DNA of 14,238 nucleotides from Ruminococcaceae bacterium UBA1320 (GTDB taxonomy: Bacteria > Bacillota > Clostridia > Oscillospirales > Ethanoligenentaceae): contig DBTI01000073.1 in assembly GCA_002306975.1 (NCBI GenBank), forward strand, positions 1-14,238. Direction: 5' to 3'. Below, in pieces: positions 1 through 7,072 of the stretch. Made by a program: the position numbers and the translations under genes. How positions within the stretch are numbered: position 1 is the stretch's first letter; every line of letters begins with the position of its first letter. Under the pieces are notes generated by a model. It was not told the DNA's origin. It ran no database searches and was given only the letters and a program-made list of their open reading frames with translations.

Positions 1-2
1 AC

Positions 3-638
3 AAGCCGGCAAAAGCGGGTGAGGCGAAGCACACCAGTTCATCATCCTCGTCTGCACCTGTGGAAGATGAAATTGATGCGAAGCTTAAGGCGAGCGGGCT
101 TGTTAATGTTCAAAACATGGGTTCGGATTTTGCTGTTGACCAAAGGTACGGCACGACAAACAATTTCACCGGCGCAAAGATTTATCAATCCAAACGGGTT
201 TATCTGCGCCCTGAAACCGCGCAAAAGCTTGTTGACGCTAACAAAGAGTTTAACTCTTTAGAATATAAAATCAAAATATGGGATGCATACCGACCAATGT
301 CAGTGCAGTTTCTTCTTTACACTAAAGCGCCATCAGACCTAAAATATTTTATAGCCAACCCATATACGCCTGAAAGCTGTACGCATAACAGGGGCACCGC
401 CGTTGATATAACACTGGTTCATCTTGACGGGTCACCGGTTGAAATGCCAACAGATTTTGATACGTTCAGTTTTAAGGCGGATTCTGATGATAACAGTTGC
501 ACAAAACAGGCTGCCGCCAACCGCGCGTTACTTAAGAAAATAATGCAGAAGCATGGTTTTGGCAGCATTGAGTGTGAGTGGTGGCACTTCAATGACACAG
601 ATACATATAAATACAATATTATCGACGTAATGTTTTGA
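3..638 (+). CDS. D-alanyl-D-alanine dipeptidase, VanX/DdpX family (peptidase M15D), 5'-truncated by window edge
   Basis: Zinc-dependent dipeptidase expected to split D-Ala-D-Ala. Seen in the sequence, numbered from a GTG at 60: the WDAYRP segment (74-79), whose Arg matches the substrate-binding Arg of VanX; the zinc motif THNRGTAVD (108-116), fitting SxHxxGxAxD; and EWWH (173-176), supplying the catalytic Glu and third zinc His. All core residues are present, so it should be active. The frame is open leftward from the GTG to the window edge through a Lys/Ala- and Ser-rich stretch (six Ser in a row just before Pro-Val), which looks like the linker of an exported or lipoprotein form. I therefore treat the true start as lying outside the window, and the GTG at 60 as an unlikely start (no good Shine-Dalgarno precedes it). 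No vanH or vanA ligase is visible next to it, so wall turnover or D-Ala-D-Ala recycling is more likely than vancomycin resistance. The left neighbour is unknown. Confidence 0.85.
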   Translation, partial: KPAKAGEAKHTSSSSSSAPVEDEIDAKLKASGLVNVQNMGSDFAVDQRYGTTNNFTGAKIYQSKRVYLRPETAQKLVDANKEFNSLEYKIKIWDAYRPMSVQFLLYTKAPSDLKYFIANPYTPESCTHNRGTAVDITLVHLDGSPVEMPTDFDTFSFKADSDDNSCTKQAAANRALLKKIMQKHGFGSIECEWWHFNDTDTYKYNIIDVMF

Positions 639-676
639 ATTCCAAATTAAATTCCAGCGGAGCGGGTGCCCCGTAA

Positions 677-712
677 TTCGCGCAGAAAGTTAATTATGCC
701 GATTTGCGCGAA
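677..712. repeat. Inverted repeat in the leader upstream of motA (8-bp arms)
   Basis: The arms TTCGCGCA (677-684) and TGCGCGAA (705-712) are perfect reverse complements around a 20-nt centre. No T-run follows, so this is not a standard intrinsic terminator for the dipeptidase gene. It could be a protein-binding dyad or an RNA hairpin. Confidence 0.5.
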
Positions 713-713
713 G

Positions 714-770
714 TATGACGAAAAAATATTAATTTTGTAAAAACACATTAATGATATAAAATTCGTCATA
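714..770. repeat. Second inverted repeat in the motA leader (9-bp arms)
   Basis: The arms TATGACGAA (714-722) and TTCGTCATA (762-770) are perfect reverse complements separated by 39 nt of very AT-rich sequence. This AT-rich stretch is the most likely place for the motA promoter, but no convincing -35/-10 pair stands out. The right arm ends 14 nt before the ribosome binding site of motA. Confidence 0.45.
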
Positions 771-784
771 TATACCCATTATAC

Positions 785-790
785 GGAGGA
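785..790 (+). promoter_or_regulatory. Ribosome binding site that sets the motA start
   Basis: GGAGGA ends 7 nt before the ATG at 798. The TTG at 795, just upstream and in frame, would be only 4 nt away, so the ATG is preferred. Confidence 0.75.
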
Positions 791-797
791 TATATTG

Positions 798-1595
798 ATG
801 AACATAATGCTCATTCTCGGTTTGATTATTTCCTTTGGCGGTATTATTGGCGGTTACATTCTTGAAGAAGGAGTTCTGTGGAACTTAGTAAAGCAACCCT
901 CCCCATTTATGATTGTTTTCATGGGTACTATTGGTATCGCACTCATAGCCTTTCCATTCAGAAATATAAAGCGTATTCCCAGTGCACTAAAATTAATTTT
1001 ATTGCCAAAAAAGCATGATTACGCCGGAGTCGTTGACATGCTTTGCGACATTGCCAACAAAGCGAGAAAAGACGGACTTCTTTCACTTGAAGCGGAAGCG
1101 GACAAGATGTCCGACCATTTCATAAAAAAAGGGCTTGGCTACATAGCAGACGGTGTTGACCCGGAGTTCTTAAAAAAGGTTCTGTATAACGAGATAGAAT
1201 CAGAGTATAAAAAACATGAGGATGCCTCAAAAGTATTTGAGAGCATGGGTGGTACTGCGCCTACAATGGGCGTTTTAGGTACGGTTATGGCCATGGTTAC
1301 AACTTTAGGTAAAGGTACAAGTGATACGGATGCGCTTGTTGTAAGTATATCCACAGCCTTTCTGGCTACGCTCTTTGGTATCGGTTCCGCAAACCTTTTG
1401 TGGCTGCCCATAGGTACCCAAATTAAAGTCGTTGCGGAGCAGGAAAGCGATTACCGTGAGGTTATTGTCGAAGGGCTTATGGCTATTCAGGCAGGTGAAC
1501 CATCTTCAAGGCTTAAAGACAGACTCTATGCTAAAATCGGTGATATTAAAAACGGCAAATCAAGCTCAAAAAGCAAGAGCAATGAAGAAGAGTGA
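798..1595 (+). CDS. motA: Stator protein MotA (MotA/TolQ/ExbB proton-channel family)
   Basis: Inner ring of the flagellar stator; with MotB it conducts ions and applies torque to the rotor. The protein has 265 aa, usual for Firmicute MotA. Four membrane segments are visible at about 3-22, 34-53, 146-170 and 178-204, with a cytoplasmic loop of roughly 90 residues between the second and third. The family signature is FESMGGTAPTMGVLGTV (147-163), carrying the conserved channel proline, followed by the fourth segment ending LLWLP. The C-terminus EGLMAIQAGEPSSRLKDRL (225-243) is typical, then a short Lys/Ser tail. The ATG at 798 is chosen for its GGAGGA site. motB follows 109 nt downstream on the same strand. 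No other flagellar genes are in the window, so flagellar use is inferred from the family; another MotAB-type ion-driven motor is possible. Confidence 0.93.
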   Translation: MNIMLILGLIISFGGIIGGYILEEGVLWNLVKQPSPFMIVFMGTIGIALIAFPFRNIKRIPSALKLILLPKKHDYAGVVDMLCDIANKARKDGLLSLEAEADKMSDHFIKKGLGYIADGVDPEFLKKVLYNEIESEYKKHEDASKVFESMGGTAPTMGVLGTVMAMVTTLGKGTSDTDALVVSISTAFLATLFGIGSANLLWLPIGTQIKVVAEQESDYREVIVEGLMAIQAGEPSSRLKDRLYAKIGDIKNGKSSSKSKSNEEE

Positions 1596-1613
1596 AGCCG
1601 AAGAACTAAATAA

Positions 1614-1682
1614 ATATGGAATTTTCGTCTTTGGGTGAGCAAAATTCAAATTGGTTTTCATGTAAAGACGAAAATTCCATAT
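1614..1682 (+). repeat. Long hairpin between motA and motB (19-bp perfect stem)
   Basis: The left arm 1614-1632 (starts ATATGGAATTTTCG) and right arm 1664-1682 (ends CGAAAATTCCATAT) are perfect reverse complements over 19 bp, with a 31-nt loop. It begins 18 nt after the motA stop and ends 8 nt before the ribosome binding site region of motB (1691-1700). There is no T-run after it, so it is not a classical terminator. Likely roles are mRNA stability or processing that sets the MotA:MotB ratio, or it may be a small palindromic insertion. Confidence 0.7.
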
Positions 1683-1704
1683 AACTTTAGAAGAAGGTGA
1701 TTGA

Positions 1705-2547
1705 GTGCGAGGCAATGAGCCTGAAAAGGACAGAAGTGAACGATATCTGCTCACGTATGCGGATTTAATGAATCTGCTTCTTATATTGTTTATAGTGCTT
1801 TTTTGTACTGCAACAAAAGACGTAGTTAAGACAAGCGCCGTTATGGATGCAATAGCTAAAAGTTTTAATGGTCCAACGTCTTCTGCAAGTTCGAGTGCAA
1901 CTGGAACGACCTCAAGCGGAACAAAAACGGCTGATTACAGCGAATTTTATAAGCAACTCTATAACCTTTTCAAAGGCAATGGCATGCTTGACAAGGTTGA
2001 TATAACGCAATCCCGGGATGAGGTAGTTATTACATTGAAGGATAATGTCCTTTTCGCACCGGGTAAAGACGACCTTGATGGTAATGCCACAAAGCTTTTG
2101 ACTGCAATGGGCGGGCTTTTGACTAAAATTAAATATGGGCAGATGCAAATAGAAGGTTACACAGACTCTGATCCCATTCACACTGCACAATTCCGTGATA
2201 ATGTCGAGCTTAGCCAGAAGCGCGCTTATAATGTTTATAATGTATTCAGAGAGAGCGGTGTTGACACCAGAACGATGCAGCCAATCGGCTATGGTGAGAC
2301 CAAACCTATTGCAGCAAATGACACACCGGAAAACAAGGCAAAAAACCGCCGTGTTGTAATCACGATCATGGGCAAAGGCTTGACTCCGTCCGATGCTACG
2401 CTTACCGCGTCACAGCTTTTAAATGAGCAGATAGACGCAGCAAAAGGAGCGTCCAGCGCAGCATCTTCATCATCAGGCAAATCATCATCAAGCGGCGTTA
2501 CAAGCTCAAGTTCGGCGGCAAGTTCAAGTTCCATGGCAAAGAAGTAA
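1705..2547 (+). CDS. motB: Stator protein MotB (OmpA/MotB C-terminal domain)
   Basis: Peptidoglycan-anchored stator subunit paired with MotA; 280 aa. One membrane segment lies near the N-terminus (about 18-36) in the context LLTYADLMNLLLILF, and Asp20 is the expected ion-binding residue. An amphipathic plug-like stretch (about 39-55) and a Ser/Thr-rich linker (57-76) follow. The OmpA-like domain covers about 98-222 and includes IEGYTDSDP (149-157), LSQKRAYNVYNVF (169-181) and the closing NRRVVITI segment (214-221). A low-complexity Ser/Ala tail (about 249-276) ends in MAKK and is not part of the usual fold. The start is GTG at 1705, preceded by AAGAAGGTGA, which is a good Shine-Dalgarno; no better ATG is available before the membrane segment. 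It is co-directional with motA and followed by a terminator. Confidence 0.92.
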   Translation: MRGNEPEKDRSERYLLTYADLMNLLLILFIVLFCTATKDVVKTSAVMDAIAKSFNGPTSSASSSATGTTSSGTKTADYSEFYKQLYNLFKGNGMLDKVDITQSRDEVVITLKDNVLFAPGKDDLDGNATKLLTAMGGLLTKIKYGQMQIEGYTDSDPIHTAQFRDNVELSQKRAYNVYNVFRESGVDTRTMQPIGYGETKPIAANDTPENKAKNRRVVITIMGKGLTPSDATLTASQLLNEQIDAAKGASSAASSSSGKSSSSGVTSSSSAASSSSMAKK

Positions 2548-2576
2548 CCGCATAAAAATTATAAACAACAGCTTTG

Positions 2577-2605
2577 GGGCGTGTGGTTTTGCCATGCGCC
2601 CTTTT
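2577..2605 (+). terminator. Probable intrinsic terminator of motAB
   Basis: The arms GGGCGTGTGG (2577-2586) and CCATGCGCCC (2592-2601) pair over 10 bp with two G-U pairs and a 5-nt loop, then TTTT (2602-2605). An outer 6-bp pairing (2567-2572 with 2613-2618) and a competing hairpin (AGATAG 2606-2611 with CTATCT 2619-2624) are also possible. Confidence 0.6.
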
Positions 2606-2633
2606 AGATAGGGCTGTTCTATCTGCATTTTCC

Positions 2634-2662
2634 TTGACTTTACGCCTGCAAATTGATAAACT
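2634..2662 (+). promoter_or_regulatory. Candidate sigma-A promoter of glyS
   Basis: TTGACT (2634-2639, five of six matches to the -35 box) is followed after 17 nt by TAAACT (2657-2662, four of six to the -10 box). It sits between the motAB terminator and the glyS ribosome binding site, which is the expected place. The call is by eye only. Confidence 0.45.
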
Positions 2663-2707
2663 TACTATGTTTGTTAATATAAAAAAATTAATCAATATAA
2701 GTTATAC

Positions 2708-2713
2708 GGAGGA
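2708..2713 (+). promoter_or_regulatory. Ribosome binding site that sets the glyS start
   Basis: GGAGGA lies 7 nt before the ATG at 2721. The reading frame is open further upstream to 2574, but that part runs through the terminator and promoter region and has no comparable site, so the longer form is rejected. Confidence 0.8.
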
Positions 2714-2720
2714 ATCATTA

Positions 2721-4100
2721 ATGCTTGCAAACAGTGAAAAAACCATGGATAAAGTTGTTGCACTTTGCAAAAACAGGGGCTTTGTCTATTCCGGCTCGGA
2801 GATATATGGAGGTCTTGCCAACGCGTGGGACTACGGACCTTTGGGCGTGGAGTTCAAAAATAATGTCAAAAAGGCATGGTGGCTGAAGTTTGTGCAGGAG
2901 TCGCCGTACAACGTCGGTCTTGACTCTGCTATTTTAATGAATCCGCAGGTATGGGTTGCCTCCGGTCATGTCGGCGGATTTTCGGATCCTTTGATGGATT
3001 GCCGCGACTGTAAAACACGCCACCGCGCGGACAAGCTTATTGAGGATCAGGCGGGTGTTACCGCTGAGGGGTGGAGCGCCGAGCAGATGTCGGATTTCAT
3101 CAAGGAAAAAGGCATCAAGTGCCCGGACTGCGGCTCTAAAAACTTCACTGATATCCGCAGCTTTAATCTTATGTATAAAACCTTTCAAGGCGTAACAGAG
3201 GACGCAAAATCGGAAATCTATCTGCGTCCGGAAACTGCCCAGGGCATTTTTGTTAATTTTGCAAACATTGCCCGCACAACACGCAAAAAGATTCCTTTTG
3301 GCGTAGGGCAAATCGGAAAATCGTTCCGCAATGAAATTACACCGGGAAATTTTATTTTCCGTATTCGTGAATTTGAACAGATGGAGCTTGAATTCTTCTG
3401 CAAACCGGATACCGACCTTGAATGGTTTAAATTCTGGAAAGACTACTGCGAAAACTTCCTCATCAATCTCGGCATGAAAAAGGATAACATGCGCCTGCGT
3501 GACCATGATAAAAAAGAACTGTCGTTTTACTCCAAGGCGACAACAGATATCGAATATCTCTTCCCGTTCGGCTGGGGCGAGCTGTGGGGCATCGCGGATC
3601 GCACGGATTTCGACCTTAACCAGCATATCAAGCAAAGCGGCAAATCGCTCGATTATTTTGATCAGGATACTAATGAGCGTTATGTGCCTTATGTTGTTGA
3701 GCCGTCTTTGGGCGCGGATCGTGTGGCACTCGCGTTCTTGGTCGACGCGTATGACGAGGAAACCGTCGGCGAGGGTGACACCCGCATCGTGATGCACCTT
3801 CATCCCGCTTTAGCACCGTTCAAGGCCTGTGTGCTTCCACTTTCCAAGAAGCTCAACGAGGGCGCAACAAAGATTTATGACGAGCTGAGAAGCAACTTCA
3901 TGGTCAGCTTCGAAGATTCCGGTTCAATAGGCAAGCGTTACCGCCGTCAGGACGAAATCGGAACCCCGTTCTGCATCACCTATGATTTTGAAACCGAAAA
4001 CGACGGCTGCGTAACTGTGCGTGACCGTGACACTATGCAGCAGCAGCGTATTCCTGTTGACTCGCTCATATCTTTCATTAACGAAAAACTTAAATTTTGA
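2721..4100 (+). CDS. glyS: Glycyl-tRNA synthetase, single-chain class II (GlyQS/GRS type)
   Basis: Charges tRNA-Gly with glycine using ATP, in the cytoplasm. The 459-aa length is as expected for the dimeric bacterial single-chain enzyme, unlike the two-subunit GlyQ/GlyS form. The N-terminal catalytic core begins with GSEIYGGLANAWDYGPLG (25-42). A cysteine pair CRDC (94-97) and a second CPDC (134-137) form a probable zinc site in the insertion. LRPETAQGIF (168-177) and motif 2, FRNEITPGNFIFRIREFEQ (202-220), follow. Motif 3 is PSLGADRVALAFL (about 328-340). The C-terminal anticodon-binding domain starts near 365 and includes a GSIGKRYRRQDEIGTPF stretch. It appears monocistronic: a terminator lies on each side and it has its own candidate promoter. 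No T-box element is visible in the 173-nt gap upstream. Confidence 0.96.
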   Translation: MLANSEKTMDKVVALCKNRGFVYSGSEIYGGLANAWDYGPLGVEFKNNVKKAWWLKFVQESPYNVGLDSAILMNPQVWVASGHVGGFSDPLMDCRDCKTRHRADKLIEDQAGVTAEGWSAEQMSDFIKEKGIKCPDCGSKNFTDIRSFNLMYKTFQGVTEDAKSEIYLRPETAQGIFVNFANIARTTRKKIPFGVGQIGKSFRNEITPGNFIFRIREFEQMELEFFCKPDTDLEWFKFWKDYCENFLINLGMKKDNMRLRDHDKKELSFYSKATTDIEYLFPFGWGELWGIADRTDFDLNQHIKQSGKSLDYFDQDTNERYVPYVVEPSLGADRVALAFLVDAYDEETVGEGDTRIVMHLHPALAPFKACVLPLSKKLNEGATKIYDELRSNFMVSFEDSGSIGKRYRRQDEIGTPFCITYDFETENDGCVTVRDRDTMQQQRIPVDSLISFINEKLKF

Positions 4101-4134
4101 TCGGAATAAATTGTTGTTTCAAATTGCTGTAATC

Positions 4135-4173
4135 AAAATAGCGCCGCCAAATTTTTGGCGGCGCTATTTTTTT
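4135..4173 (+). terminator. Strong intrinsic terminator after glyS
   Basis: The arms 4135-4150 and 4155-4170 (core TAGCGCCGCCAA / TTGGCGGCGCTA) pair perfectly over 16 bp with a 4-nt loop. A run of seven T follows (4167-4173), and four A lead the left arm, so it could also act on the other strand. Confidence 0.92.
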
Positions 4174-4380
4174 GCTCACTTGTCCATCTATCGTAAAGTC
4201 GAATAATAAAGATAAAAATGGAGAAAACAATAATTAATTGTGTAGTGTAACTGCCGTAATATCTTTGATTTGAAATTAAAATTTTGTTTTTCTTAAATTT
4301 GTTCTTTTCATTCAACAAAACAACTAACAAATAGAATAAACAACGAACAAAACCGACTTCGATAAAGGCTGGTGAGGCTA
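4174..4380 (+). promoter_or_regulatory. AT-rich leader of the ger operon, promoter not resolved
   Basis: This 207-nt gap is very AT-rich, with a T-rich stretch (about 4281-4308) followed by an A/C-rich stretch (about 4313-4353) almost free of G and T. ger operons in Bacillus are transcribed by the forespore factor sigma-G. I looked for a GNATR / CATNNTA pair at about 18 nt spacing and did not find a convincing one. The promoter is presumably here because the strong terminator lies just upstream. Confidence 0.35.
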
Positions 4381-5955
4381 ATGAGTGATTCTTCAACTAA
4401 AGGAATAATAAAATATTTCAAATCAAAATTTGCTGCAATAGGCAGTTCAGGCAACAACAAGCCGGAAGCCGGATGCACACCGGAATATACGATGTTGAAA
4501 AAAAGCCTGATTTCCAACATGACGTATATTAATGGTAAATTTGACGGCTGTTCTGACTTTGTTTCGAAGGAACTCATAACATGCGGGCGTAAGGCAGTTA
4601 TTATGGAGATTGATAACATGATTGACAAGCTCCAGCTCACGCAAGGTGTGCTTGCTCCGCTTGCAGACGCCAAGCCCCCTGTTTCTCTTACCGACGACGA
4701 TGCGGTTTTCAACTGGCTCCGTGACAACACTTTTACTTTTGTGGACCAAAAAGAGGCATTTTCATACGAGGAAACGATTGGCTTTTTGATGGCTGGCTTT
4801 GCGGTGCTTCTAATTGAGGGCATTGACAAGGCTATTGCTTTCGGCCTTCAGGGCTTTAAATTTCGGGGCATTGATGAGCCAAATACAGATAAATCTCTAA
4901 GGGGTTCTCGCGAAGGCTTTGTCGAACCCCTGCGTCTTAACATGATGCTCGTAAGGCGGCGTGTGAAAAATCCGAACCTTAAGTTTGAAATTTACAATCT
5001 CGGAAGCGAAAGCAGAACTGACGTTTGCGTAGCGTATATAAAAGGCACAGTTGCCGAAAGCGTGCTTAATGAAGTAAGACACCGCTTGCGTACAATTGAC
5101 CTCGACACTTTGCTCGCATCAGGGTATATTCAGGCATTTTTTCAGGATGATCCGTTTTCGATATTCAGCACGGTAGGAACAACCGAGCGGCCTGATGCTT
5201 TTTGCGGAAAGCTTAGTGAGGGCCGTGTAGGTATTATTGTGGATAACACACCGATTACCCTTACAATGCCGTTCTTGTTTGTAGAAAACTTTCAAAACAT
5301 GGATGATTACGCAGTTGGACCGTATTATGCTACCTTCACAAGGATATTAAAATATCTTTCTTTTTTTACGTCAGTACTCATTCCAGGGCTTTATGTTGCG
5401 ATAGGAAGCTTTCATCAGGCGCTGCTGCCCTCACAGCTTTTATATGCGCTTGCCCAGTCTGAAGAAGCTACGCCATTTACACTTGTATTTGAGGCGCTTT
5501 TTATGCAGGTAATCTATGAAATGGTGCGTGAGGCGGGGCTAAGGCTTCCAAAACAAATAGGCTTTGCCATTAATATCGTTGGTGCCTTGATCATAGGTCA
5601 GGCGGCTGTTTCCGCGGGGCTGATCGGAGCGCCAATGGTTATCGTTGTTGCCATAACTGCGACGACCTCTCTTATTACACCAACTTTATATGAACCGGGC
5701 GTGGTTATGAGGTTCATGTTTATCGTTTTAGCGGGCATGGCGGGTATTTTGGGTCTAACGCTTGGAGTTGCTTTTTGTGTTTATTATCTGTGCTCGCTTA
5801 AATCATATGAGGTGCCTTATACAGCACCAATATCACCGTTTAATGGATATGCATGGCGAGATGTCGTAATTCGCTTGCCGTGGAAGATATTAGCAAAACG
5901 AAAGATAGCTGCGCAGGATTTACCCGGCTCAAATGTAGATAAAACGATAGGATGA
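4381..5955 (+). CDS. Spore germinant receptor subunit A (GerA family)
   Basis: A-subunit of a GerA-type nutrient germinant receptor, located in the inner membrane of the spore. It has 524 aa, close to the family norm. The N-terminal soluble part (to about 290) carries family hallmarks: ISNMTYINGKFDGCSDF near the start, EPLRLNMMLVRRRVKNPNL (182-200), then DDPFSIFSTVGTTERPD (256-272) and GIIVDNTP (284-291). The C-terminal part holds several membrane segments between about 295 and 475, including the IGQAAVSAGLIGAPMVIVVA region. The ATG at 4381 is used, with GGTGAGG just upstream; an in-frame GTG at 4372 would overlap that site. It is the first gene of a three-gene operon, 13 nt ahead of the B subunit. 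The germinant cannot be told from sequence, so I give no allele-specific symbol. Confidence 0.93.
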   Translation: MSDSSTKGIIKYFKSKFAAIGSSGNNKPEAGCTPEYTMLKKSLISNMTYINGKFDGCSDFVSKELITCGRKAVIMEIDNMIDKLQLTQGVLAPLADAKPPVSLTDDDAVFNWLRDNTFTFVDQKEAFSYEETIGFLMAGFAVLLIEGIDKAIAFGLQGFKFRGIDEPNTDKSLRGSREGFVEPLRLNMMLVRRRVKNPNLKFEIYNLGSESRTDVCVAYIKGTVAESVLNEVRHRLRTIDLDTLLASGYIQAFFQDDPFSIFSTVGTTERPDAFCGKLSEGRVGIIVDNTPITLTMPFLFVENFQNMDDYAVGPYYATFTRILKYLSFFTSVLIPGLYVAIGSFHQALLPSQLLYALAQSEEATPFTLVFEALFMQVIYEMVREAGLRLPKQIGFAINIVGALIIGQAAVSAGLIGAPMVIVVAITATTSLITPTLYEPGVVMRFMFIVLAGMAGILGLTLGVAFCVYYLCSLKSYEVPYTAPISPFNGYAWRDVVIRLPWKILAKRKIAAQDLPGSNVDKTIG

Positions 5956-5968
5956 ATGGAGCAGACGC

Positions 5969-7072
5969 ATGGAGAAGAAATCTTACATTTCAACGGCACA
6001 AATAGTCCTTGTACTGTTCATCACAAGGCTGCTGTTTTCATCAACTTATATGTCTGTATTAAAAACGGGGAATTATATTCAGGATACTTTATTTTCTATC
6101 CCTATTATTTTTATAGTGAATTTTATAACGGCCATTCCTTTATTAATGCTTTTAAAAAGGCATCCAGGGCATAATCCGGTTGAGTGTACCATGAAAATAG
6201 CAGGCAAAGGCGTAGGTTCAATTGTTGCTGTTTTTTACTATTTGTTTTTCCTGCTGAACGCGGCAGTTGTGACCGGAAACTACGAAAACTACTTTTCTGC
6301 GACGATGATACCCGATGTAAATTCTTTTTTAGTGGGATTTATAGTTCTGATTGTGTGCTTATACGGTGTTTTAAAGGGTATAGAAACTATTGCGCGTTTT
6401 GGAAGCATAGTTGCGATAATTTATATGATTACGCTCATTATAATTTTTATATCTCTTGAACCAATGATGGATTTAGATACTTTAAAGCCTGTGTTTTATA
6501 CGGGAACATCATATTTGATGAGCAGTTCTATTATGAATTATAACTTGAGCATTCAAATTTTGGCGTTTGCCTTTCTTGCGCCATACATGCGGCAGGGCGG
6601 AAGTTTAGGGAAGGCTTATGCCGGATGGAATCTGTTGACATCAATAATCTTGTTTATGCTGATGTTTTATATTGTAACAGTAACCGGTTCTTTTGGCGCG
6701 GAACAAATGTATCCGTTACAAACACTTGCAACTCTTACGAAGATAAGTTCTTTTGAACGGCTTGATGCGATTCATATGGTTTCATGGATATTAAACACAA
6801 TTATTACAATCACGCTATATATTTATCTTGCAATCTCATGCCTTCTAAAAACAGGGCTTAACAAGCATCGCAGAGTTTTAGCACTTGTTTCCGGTGTGGC
6901 TGTATTCTTTGTGGCAACATTTCTTTCCAGGAACTTCAATTTTCTTCAAGTTGTTATCGATAGCGGAGAGTTTTCGATTGCCATAACATTTTTTATCATT
7001 ATAATACCGCTTATAGTCCTCATGGCTGATGTGATAAAAGGGAGGGTAATGCAAGATGCAAAAAACGAGTAA
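5969..7072 (+). CDS. Spore germinant receptor subunit B (GerAB/Spore_permease family)
   Basis: B-subunit of the receptor, an APC-superfamily transporter-like protein that in studied systems binds the germinant. It is 367 aa, almost entirely hydrophobic, and consistent with about ten membrane helices. Family-like features are the start SYISTAQIVLVLFITRLLFS, the early LLKRHPGHNPVE loop after the second helix, and a hydrophobic C-terminus ending in a charged tail (VIKGRVMQDAKNE). GGAG at 5958-5961 lies 7 nt before the ATG. It overlaps the start of the C-subunit gene by 17 nt, which suggests translational coupling. Confidence 0.92.
   Translation: MEKKSYISTAQIVLVLFITRLLFSSTYMSVLKTGNYIQDTLFSIPIIFIVNFITAIPLLMLLKRHPGHNPVECTMKIAGKGVGSIVAVFYYLFFLLNAAVVTGNYENYFSATMIPDVNSFLVGFIVLIVCLYGVLKGIETIARFGSIVAIIYMITLIIIFISLEPMMDLDTLKPVFYTGTSYLMSSSIMNYNLSIQILAFAFLAPYMRQGGSLGKAYAGWNLLTSIILFMLMFYIVTVTGSFGAEQMYPLQTLATLTKISSFERLDAIHMVSWILNTIITITLYIYLAISCLLKTGLNKHRRVLALVSGVAVFFVATFLSRNFNFLQVVIDSGEFSIAITFFIIIIPLIVLMADVIKGRVMQDAKNE

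Noticed and set aside
3..638. Part of a vancomycin resistance cluster
   Set aside because: Only the VanX-like gene is present; the neighbours are motAB, and no ligase, dehydrogenase or two-component genes are visible.
698..705. GCCGATTT as a sigma-28 (flagellar) -10 box for motA
   Set aside because: The -10 box is close to consensus, but no TAAA-like -35 lies 15 nt upstream; the bases there are CGCG.
2574..2720. Longer glyS form starting at 2574
   Set aside because: The extra part runs through the motAB terminator and a candidate promoter; GGAGGA clearly serves the ATG at 2721.
2934..3803. 289-codon open frame on the minus strand inside glyS
   Set aside because: It lies wholly opposite a certain gene with full synthetase motifs. 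Its translation has no recognisable domain, and it looks like a shadow produced by codon bias.
4308..4829. 173-codon minus-strand frame at the start of the ger operon
   Set aside because: It overlaps the clear GerA coding frame and its leader, and the translation shows no recognisable domain.
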